A stretch of 10,146 nt of DNA from positions 1 to 10,146 of the forward strand of contig CAMNGO010000059.1 of NCBI GenBank assembly GCA_946538445.1, in the 5' to 3' direction. This document shows, in pieces, positions 6,100 through 10,146 of this stretch. The DNA is from an uncultured Lachnospiraceae bacterium (GTDB lineage Bacteria > Bacillota > Clostridia > Lachnospirales > Lachnospiraceae). Position numbers and translations under genes: made by a program. Within the stretch, counting starts at the first letter, position 1; every line of letters begins with the position of its first letter. Below the pieces are notes generated by a model. The model worked only from the letters and a program-made list of their open reading frames with translations, did no database searches and had not been told where the DNA came from.

Positions 6100-6687
6100 A
6101 TGGATGAAAGGCTAAGACAGCAGCTGGAGTTTTCTTTGGAGATCGATAAGGAGAAAAATGTATTCCGCCAGACCCATCTCTCCGGGCACGGAAGAAATGA
6201 AAATGATGCGGAGCATGCCTGGCATATGGCCATCATGGCTTATCTGCTCAGGGAATATGCCAACGAGGAAGTGGATATCCTCAAGGTAATGATGATGTGT
6301 CTGATCCATGACATCGTGGAGATCGATGCCGGGGATACTTATGCTTATGATTTCGAAGGATTAAAAACTCAGAAGGCCAGAGAAGATGCCGCCAAGGAAC
6401 GGATCTTTTCCCTGTTGCCGGAAGACCAGAAGGAAGAACTGGTTGCCCTGTTCGATGAGTTCGAAGAGTATGAGACGCCGGAAGCAAAGTATGCGCATGC
6501 CATGGATAACCTGCAGCCTCTGATTCTGAATAACAGTAACGATGGTGGTGATTGGAAGGAGCATGGCGTCACTGCTGATGTCGTATATGGCAGACAATCA
6601 AAGACCAAACTGGGATCAGAGAAACTGTACAAAGTGGCAGATCAGATCATACAAGATCATATACGCAGAGGGAATCTTGCAAAATAA
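6100..6687 (+). CDS. HD-domain phosphohydrolase (YfbR/HDDC2-like 5'-deoxynucleotidase type)
   Basis: A 195-residue cytoplasmic protein; ATG 6100 is preceded by AGAGGGG at 6087-6093. It fits the HD_3 group that includes YfbR and HDDC2: RQTHLSGHGRNENDAEHAWH (23-42), CLIHDIVEIDAGDTYAYD (67-84) and YAHAMDNLQPL (131-141). The metal-binding set is visible as His39, His70-Asp71 and Asp136, with Glu74 and Asp79 in the helix that carries the general acid/base in YfbR. Family members remove the 5'-phosphate from deoxynucleoside monophosphates; whether this one does is inferred. It follows the DUF434 gene by 19 bases and ends at a strong terminator, so they form a two-gene operon. Confidence is high for the HD fold and moderate for the substrate class. 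Confidence 0.9.
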   Translation: MDERLRQQLEFSLEIDKEKNVFRQTHLSGHGRNENDAEHAWHMAIMAYLLREYANEEVDILKVMMMCLIHDIVEIDAGDTYAYDFEGLKTQKAREDAAKERIFSLLPEDQKEELVALFDEFEEYETPEAKYAHAMDNLQPLILNNSNDGGDWKEHGVTADVVYGRQSKTKLGSEKLYKVADQIIQDHIRRGNLAK

Positions 6688-6690
6688 AAG

Positions 6691-6719
6691 AAAACGGAGT
6701 CGGGAGACTCCGTTTTTTT
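6691..6719. terminator. Bidirectional terminator between the HD gene and the L,D-transpeptidase gene
   Basis: AAAACGGAGTC (6691-6701) pairs perfectly with GACTCCGTTTT (6706-6716) around a 4-base GGGA loop, followed by a run of seven T (6713-6719). The A run on the 5' arm provides the T tract on the opposite strand, so the hairpin can serve both convergent genes (stops at 6687 and 6731). Confidence 0.93.
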
Positions 6720-6730
6720 AAAACTTGCTG

Positions 6731-7525
6731 TTACAGATTATCAGGTCTTTCCTGTGGCCAGGTGCTGTCAGGCCATTCATCGGCCCCTTCGAGGGCTTCG
6801 TTGGTATCAATTACTACCACGGTATCTTCATTTACCCGCTGCATCACGAATTTCATGTAGTCCTGCGGGATGGAAACACAGCCTCCGGTAAAGGGCTTGG
6901 CAGGAGCGAAGCAGTGCAGGAAGATGGCAGAACCCAGACCCGGGGTTCCCTCTTCATTGTAGCTGATGTTCAGGCAATATTGATAATGATAGATATAATC
7001 AATGATGTGCTCTGAATCACCGCTTGCCACATCAAGGTCGGGCAGGTCTTTGAGGCTGACCAGTTCATTATAGTGGAAGCCTTCCCTGGGGTCGCCGGAC
7101 CAGTAGTGATTCTCGTCAACCTTGACATAGGGGATGGCACAGCCGGGATCATCAGCGATACCGAAAGCCCGGTTAAAGTGGAACACACCGGTAGGAGTCT
7201 TGGCATCGCCTTCTTTTGTTTTGCCAAGGCCGTTCTTTCCGATAAAGCCCGGAGTCGTCATGACCATATGCCAGGTTCCGTCGTCCTGCTTCTCATGAAG
7301 TGAGATCCAGGCGTCGGTGGCTTCATTGCTAAATGCAGAAACAATCAGCATCTGTTGCGCATCCTTGGCTGCATCAAGCTTTCCGACCCATTCCGGGGAT
7401 TCTACATCAATGCCGCTATAACCGCTGTCAGCAGCAGTCTCTTTCTTCTGTCCGCCGGAATCACAGGCGGCCAGAACCACCAACAGCGCAAGCATTGTCG
7501 CTATTACAATACTTCTTTTTTTCAT
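6731..7525 (-). CDS. Lipoprotein L,D-transpeptidase (YkuD domain)
   Basis: A 264-residue precursor. The start at 7525 (MKKRSIV) is chosen over an in-frame ATG at 7546 because AAGGAG lies 5 bases upstream of it. The N-terminus is a lipoprotein signal: KKR, hydrophobic core, lipobox LAAC with Cys21 as the lipidated residue, then a Gly/Lys linker. The YkuD catalytic domain shows GDAKTPTGVFHF (about 106-117) and IFLHC...FTGGCVSIP (about 201-219), with His204 and nucleophile Cys216. These enzymes form 3-3 peptidoglycan cross-links or attach proteins outside the membrane; hydrolytic members also exist. The TGGC variant of the classic SHGC motif places it in the branch often found in clostridial lipoproteins. 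It has its own promoter and is transcribed away from the small unassigned gene at 7696. Confidence 0.9.
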   Translation of the reverse strand: MKKRSIVIATMLALLVVLAACDSGGQKKETAADSGYSGIDVESPEWVGKLDAAKDAQQMLIVSAFSNEATDAWISLHEKQDDGTWHMVMTTPGFIGKNGLGKTKEGDAKTPTGVFHFNRAFGIADDPGCAIPYVKVDENHYWSGDPREGFHYNELVSLKDLPDLDVASGDSEHIIDYIYHYQYCLNISYNEEGTPGLGSAIFLHCFAPAKPFTGGCVSIPQDYMKFVMQRVNEDTVVVIDTNEALEGADEWPDSTWPQERPDNL

Positions 7526-7591
7526 AATATCTCCTTTCTCAATCAAATCTTCATGTCCTGATCAGACTTCCGTACCTAATTCTATATATTG

Positions 7592-7620
7592 ATTGTAGGC
7601 TTATTGTCCGGGAAGGTCAA
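7592..7620 (-). promoter_or_regulatory. Sigma-A-type promoter of the L,D-transpeptidase gene
   Basis: On the minus strand TTGACC (7620-7615) and TACAAT (7597-7592) are separated by exactly 17 bases, close to consensus. It gives a leader of about 60 bases before the start codon at 7525. Confidence 0.7.
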
Positions 7621-7637
7621 GGCTTTCTCAAAAGGAC

Positions 7638-7666
7638 TGGAGAAATGAGGATGAAAGAGATATAAT
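7638..7666 (+). promoter_or_regulatory. Probable promoter for the small unassigned gene (and possibly the flavodoxin-like gene)
   Basis: A perfect TATAAT at 7661-7666 is preceded at 17 bases by TGGAGA (7638-7643), which matches 4 of 6 bases of TTGACA. It lies 29 bases before the ATG at 7696, so the leader would be about 20 bases, and is divergent from the L,D-transpeptidase promoter. Confidence 0.55.
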
Positions 7667-7695
7667 AATAAAAAAATGACTTGGAGACCTGTATC

Positions 7696-8046
7696 ATGAG
7701 AGATGAAAAGAATAGAGAGATAAGTTTTGATTATGGCTGGTTAAGCCCCCTTGGACGTTTCTATCCGGTGGGCTGGGGGGGCCATGACAGTTGGGCCCAG
7801 GAGCATATCAAGGAACTGGTGGATTGGGAGAGCCTTTCCCTGAAGGAGAGGATCAGTTCCGCCGGAATGGGGGATGTCCTGATGAACCGTGGATGGGTCC
7901 TTCTTCACAACCCTTCCCATGGGATTCCTTTCCCCACAAAGAAGCCGGAGAAACGCTATACCAAAGCCCAGGCTGACTATCTCTATAATTATTATATTGA
8001 CCGGGGTGAGACTGCCAGGGCCAATGAGATATTTGAAGAAATGTAA
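7696..8046 (+). CDS. Small conserved-looking protein of unknown function
   Basis: A 116-residue protein that I do not recognise. ATG 7696 is preferred over the in-frame TTG at 7681 because GGAG (7683-7686) lies 9 bases before it. There is no signal peptide, membrane segment or cysteine pair. It is rich in tryptophan, glycine and proline, with motifs that look conserved: YGWLSPLGRFYPVGWGGHDSWA (about 13-34, in two parts), GDVLMNRGWVLLHNPSHGIPF (about 66-86) and a basic C-terminal helix-turn-helix-like part YTKAQADYLYNYYIDRG (about 93-109). The spaced W, H and N/H residues could form a compact fold with a bound ligand or metal, but that is speculation. The flavodoxin-like gene begins 40 bases downstream with no terminator between, so co-transcription is likely. 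Coding is supported by the promoter, the ribosome site and the compositional pattern. Confidence 0.75.
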   Translation: MRDEKNREISFDYGWLSPLGRFYPVGWGGHDSWAQEHIKELVDWESLSLKERISSAGMGDVLMNRGWVLLHNPSHGIPFPTKKPEKRYTKAQADYLYNYYIDRGETARANEIFEEM

Positions 8047-8086
8047 AGTATTGTGTCAGGTTGAACCTTAGAAAGGAGCGGCAGAA

Positions 8087-8722
8087 ATGAGTAAGAAAAT
8101 CATAGCAGTTAATGCGGGACCCAGAAAGGGCTGGAACACAGACACCCTGATTACAGAGGCATCAAAAGGAGCGGAATCTGCAGGAGCAGTGGTGGAGCGC
8201 TTTGACCTCTTCCGTCTGGAGAAATATACAGGCTGTATCTCCTGCTTTGGATGTAAGAAGGAGAGATTCAAAGGGCATTGCATCTGCAGGGATGGATTGA
8301 CACCGGTTCTGGATGCCATCCGGGAAGCCGATGGCCTGATCATCGGATCTCCCAATTACCTCAGTGAGCTGACTGCTTCCTTCCGGGCATTATATGAGAG
8401 GCTGATCTTCCAGAATCTCACTTATACTGTTGAGAAACCGTGCTGTAATGAACACCCGATTCCGGTACTTCTCATCATGACCAGCAATGCCCCGGATACG
8501 TTATATACCGGTTTATTAAAAAACTATCAGGAGACCCTGAATCGGTTTGTGGGACCGACGGAGATCTTCATCAGTGGGGATACCCTGCAGCTGAAGGATT
8601 ACAGCAAGACAGACTGGCCATGGACTCTCTTTAATCCGGAAGCCAAACAAAAAAGACACGAAGAGGTCTTCCCGGAGGAATGCAAGAAGATCTTCGATCT
8701 GGGAGCAAAACTCTTTCAATGA
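8087..8722 (+). CDS. Flavodoxin-like NAD(P)H-dependent FMN reductase with cysteine cluster
   Basis: A 211-residue cytoplasmic protein; ATG 8087 follows AAAGGAG at 8071-8077. The N-terminus has the flavodoxin-like FMN-phosphate loop IIAVNAGPRKGWNTDTLI (5-22), then DGLIIGSPNYLSELTASFRALYERL (82-106, where the family reads SPVYFGSV...F.DR) and VLLIMTSNAP (127-136). This is the NADPH-dependent FMN reductase / multimeric-flavodoxin superfamily, enzymes that reduce flavins, quinones or azo compounds. Between them lies a cysteine group Cys50, Cys53, Cys56, Cys65 and Cys67 (CISCFGC...CIC). Iron-sulfur flavoproteins of this superfamily hold a 4Fe-4S cluster with a compact cysteine motif in the same place, so a cluster is possible, but many clostridial relatives with CxxCxxC are treated as plain NAD(P)H oxidoreductases. 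It is probably co-transcribed with the small gene upstream. Confidence 0.85.
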   Translation: MSKKIIAVNAGPRKGWNTDTLITEASKGAESAGAVVERFDLFRLEKYTGCISCFGCKKERFKGHCICRDGLTPVLDAIREADGLIIGSPNYLSELTASFRALYERLIFQNLTYTVEKPCCNEHPIPVLLIMTSNAPDTLYTGLLKNYQETLNRFVGPTEIFISGDTLQLKDYSKTDWPWTLFNPEAKQKRHEEVFPEECKKIFDLGAKLFQ

Positions 8723-8771
8723 TGAACAAAAGAAAGTGATGATTTACTGAGAATATTGGTAAAAACCCCCT

Positions 8772-8801
8772 TTGAAATCATTTATTGAGATGTGATATCA
8801 T
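8772..8801 (+). promoter_or_regulatory. Candidate promoter placed directly before a terminator hairpin
   Basis: TTGAAA (8772-8777) and TATCAT (8796-8801) are 18 bases apart, and the -10 is TGN-extended (TGATATCAT from 8793). Transcription would start near 8808, exactly where the hairpin begins, about 50 bases after the stop of the flavodoxin-like gene. Confidence 0.45.
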
Positions 8802-8807
8802 AATTAC

Positions 8808-8857
8808 AAACGTGTAGCAGAAACTGCGTAAGTCCAGCTGATGCTACGCGTTTTTTT
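8808..8857 (+). terminator. Rho-independent terminator hairpin with T tract (possible body of a short RNA)
   Basis: AAACGTGTAGCA (8808-8819) pairs with TGCTACGCGTTT (8842-8853) with one wobble pair, followed by a T run at 8851-8857. The 22-base loop is larger than usual and contains GCGTA (8826-8830), which can pair instead with TACGC (8845-8849) of the 3' arm. It can end the flavodoxin-like transcript; because a promoter-like element ends 7 bases before it, it could also be a self-contained RNA of about 50 bases. Confidence 0.85.
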
Positions 8858-8879
8858 GATTTGATTTTCAGGCTTTTAA

Positions 8880-8902
8880 TTACCTATTGACATAGTAGGT
8901 AA
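8880..8902. promoter_or_regulatory. Inverted repeat (candidate operator) around the -35 box of the amidotransferase operon
   Basis: TTACCTA (8880-8886) and TAGGTAA (8896-8902) form a perfect 7-base inverted repeat with a 9-base centre that contains the TTGACA of the promoter. An alternative register pairs CTAT (8884-8887) with ATAG (8892-8895) about TGAC. A repressor binding here would block RNA polymerase. I cannot assign a regulator family. Confidence 0.55.
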
Positions 8903-8915
8903 ATATTGTTATAGT
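8887..8915 (+). promoter_or_regulatory. Near-consensus promoter of the amidotransferase-gshAB operon
   Basis: Perfect TTGACA (8887-8892), 17-base spacer, TATAGT (8910-8915) with a TGT extension at 8907-8909. The start site would be near 8922, giving an AT-rich leader of about 57 bases that includes a run of nine T (8942-8950) without a preceding stem. Confidence 0.8.
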
Positions 8916-8978
8916 GTTTTAAATATTAACATTTTTAACCATTTTTTTTTAACGAGAGACAAAGACAGCAGAAGTATT

Positions 8979-9752
8979 ATGTGCGAATTATTTGGATTTT
9001 CAGCAGGAAAAAAAGTGAATATTGACAGAGAGCTTACTGAGTTCTATTCCCATGCTCCGGATCATCCCAATGGCTGGGGATTATACTATGATGACGGTTG
9101 CTCAGACCATTTTTACAAGGAGAACAAGAGAGCAGACCGCAGCAGCTATCTGAGAGATATCCTTTCCGGGAGTATCGAGGCTAGGGATGCCATCGCCCAT
9201 ATCCGCTATGCCACCATCGGATATGTTTTGATGGAAAACACCCATCCTTTCAGGGGCACAGACCAGTCAGGCCGGGTATGGACTTTCGCCCACAATGGAA
9301 CGATCTTCGAGAGCGACTTGTTGACGAAGTATTATCACAGGCAGAAAGGGGAGACGGACAGTGAACGGATCCTTCTCTACATGCTGGATAAAATGAATGA
9401 GATGATCAGCCGGAGCGGCGGTCCATTGAGTGAGTGTGACCGTTTTGCCGTTCTGGAGGAGATGGTAGCGGGACTATCTCCTAAGAATAAGCTGAATCTG
9501 CTGATCTTCGATGGGGAGATCCTATATGTGCACAGCAACTGCAGAGGTTCTCTCTATACCAGGGAGCAGGAAGGTTCCGCCACTATTTCCACCAAGCCTC
9601 TGTGTGGCGGGTCCTGGGAAGACGTCCCATTTACCAGACTGGTCTCCTATAAAGACGGGACAAAATGGATGACCGGCTCCAATCACGGCCATGAATACGT
9701 GCCTGATCCGGAGAGCTTAAAGGCACTGTATCTGATGTATTCGCATCTGTAG
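8979..9752 (+). CDS. Class II glutamine amidotransferase (YafJ/Dug3/EgtC-like)
   Basis: A 257-residue protein. After removal of Met1, Cys2 becomes the N-terminal nucleophile (MCELFGFSAG). The other glutaminase residues are present: Arg76 in AHIRYATIG, Asn106-Gly107 in FAHNGTIF and Asp127 in GETDSERIL; the C-terminal half ends the Ntn fold (NLLIFDGEILYVHSN, ATISTKPLCGGSW). There is no synthase domain, so it hydrolyses a gamma-glutamyl bond by itself, as in the YafJ/Dug3/EgtC group. Fungal Dug3 acts in glutathione breakdown, and EgtC removes glutamate from a gamma-glutamyl ergothioneine precursor. Here it lies 12 bases before a gamma-glutamylcysteine ligase gene, which supports a gamma-glutamyl-thiol substrate (inference). 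The ribosome site is weak: no GGAGG is seen within 15 bases, only purine-rich GCAGAAG at 8968-8974. It sits under a strong promoter with a candidate operator. Confidence 0.9.
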   Translation: MCELFGFSAGKKVNIDRELTEFYSHAPDHPNGWGLYYDDGCSDHFYKENKRADRSSYLRDILSGSIEARDAIAHIRYATIGYVLMENTHPFRGTDQSGRVWTFAHNGTIFESDLLTKYYHRQKGETDSERILLYMLDKMNEMISRSGGPLSECDRFAVLEEMVAGLSPKNKLNLLIFDGEILYVHSNCRGSLYTREQEGSATISTKPLCGGSWEDVPFTRLVSYKDGTKWMTGSNHGHEYVPDPESLKALYLMYSHL

Positions 9753-9764
9753 AGGGATAAAGAA

Positions 9765-10146
9765 ATGTTACATTACAAGGATGAAGCGATTAAGACAAAG
9801 CTATTTGACGGGCTGATCGGACTGGAGAAGGAAGGGCTCCGGGTGACAGAGGACGGGTTTCTGGCCCAGAGTCCCCATCCTTTTGCAACGAACGAGAAGT
9901 ATATCGTCCGCGATTTCTGCGAGAACCAGACGGAGATCAACACTCCCCCGGTTAACAATGCCCGGGAGGCCTATGACGAGCTTTTGAAGCTGACCAGGAA
10001 GATAAAAGATACCCTTGCAGATCTGGAGAACAAGGAATACCTGTGGCCATTTTCCAATCCTCCTTACATCTTAAATGAGGAGAATATACCCATCGCCAGA
10101 TTCGAAGGAGAGGACTATGCCAAGACCGAATACAGGGAGTATCTGG
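9765..10146 (+). CDS. gshAB: Gamma-glutamylcysteine ligase, probably the N-terminal part of bifunctional GshAB (3' end outside window)
   Basis: The frame starts at ATG 9765, with GAGGG directly after the amidotransferase stop as its ribosome site, and remains open to the window end (127 complete codons). Motifs fit the GshA class used in GshAB/GshF proteins: GLIGLEKEGLRVTEDGFLA (about 16-34), SPHPFATN (36-43), RDFCENQTEINTPP (about 49-62), LWPFSNPPYIL (about 93-103) and KTEYREYL at the edge. The enzyme joins glutamate and cysteine with ATP; in GshAB a C-terminal ATP-grasp domain adds glycine to give glutathione. Only the N-terminal domain is visible, so whether the ATP-grasp half follows cannot be told. 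Bifunctional GshAB is the usual form in low-GC Gram-positives that make glutathione. Spacing of 12 bases to the amidotransferase gene indicates one operon. Confidence 0.9.
   Translation, partial: MLHYKDEAIKTKLFDGLIGLEKEGLRVTEDGFLAQSPHPFATNEKYIVRDFCENQTEINTPPVNNAREAYDELLKLTRKIKDTLADLENKEYLWPFSNPPYILNEENIPIARFEGEDYAKTEYREYL

Noticed and set aside
6725..7303. Plus-strand open frames opposite the L,D-transpeptidase gene
   Set aside because: They are shadows of the YkuD coding frame with no start signals of their own.
8047..8086. GGTT-G-AACC element between the small gene and the flavodoxin-like gene as a terminator
   Set aside because: The stem is only four pairs around one base and is not followed by a T tract.
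8941..8950. T run in the leader of the amidotransferase gene as a terminator or riboswitch end
   Set aside because: No stable stem precedes it; the surroundings are plain AT-rich sequence.

Overview
This window looks like a chromosomal segment of an anaerobic Gram-positive bacterium of the class Clostridia (Lachnospiraceae/Eubacteriales-like). The basis is moderate GC content, strong AGGAGG-type ribosome binding sites, sigma-A-like promoters, secreted BspA-type leucine-rich-repeat and papain-like proteins with lysine-rich C-terminal domains, a GshAB-type glutathione synthase, and several small FMN proteins typical of anaerobes. No sequence search was run, so the taxonomic call is inference. 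No mobile element, CRISPR array, tRNA or rRNA was seen.

Layout, left to right. Positions 1-1619 hold the C-terminal half of a nitroreductase, a split-barrel FMN protein (PPOX/Nim type), a KptA/Tpt1 RNA 2'-phosphotransferase cut down to its N-terminal domain, and a second Nim-like protein with its own extended -10 promoter. The second Nim-like gene is followed with short gaps by two exported proteins: an LRR_5/fibronectin-III protein and a C1-family cysteine protease with a lectin-like domain and a lysine-rich Ig-like tail. A long hairpin at 4707-4741 closes this unit and also serves the convergent RpiB-family isomerase gene.

The rpiB-like gene is divergent from a two-gene operon (5382-6687) encoding a DUF434-family protein and an HD-domain phosphohydrolase, which ends at a strong terminator. 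On the minus strand follows a lipoprotein L,D-transpeptidase (YkuD). Divergent from it are a small unassigned protein and a flavodoxin-like NAD(P)H-dependent reductase with a cysteine cluster. A 256-base intergenic region contains a promoter placed directly in front of a terminator hairpin (possible short RNA), then a near-consensus promoter with an inverted repeat around its -35 box. That promoter drives a class II glutamine amidotransferase gene and the start of a GshAB-type gamma-glutamylcysteine ligase gene that runs off the window.

Functional themes. Flavin and thiol redox chemistry recurs: nitroreductase, two Nim-like proteins, a flavodoxin-like reductase and glutathione synthesis. Envelope and surface functions are represented by the LRR protein, the protease and the L,D-transpeptidase. 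The most notable points are the coupling of a Dug3/EgtC-type amidotransferase to a glutathione-synthesis gene under an apparent operator, the promoter-terminator cassette just upstream of it, the DUF434-HD operon, the truncated KptA, and active-site substitutions in the protease (Asn to Asp) and the isomerase (Cys to Asp).
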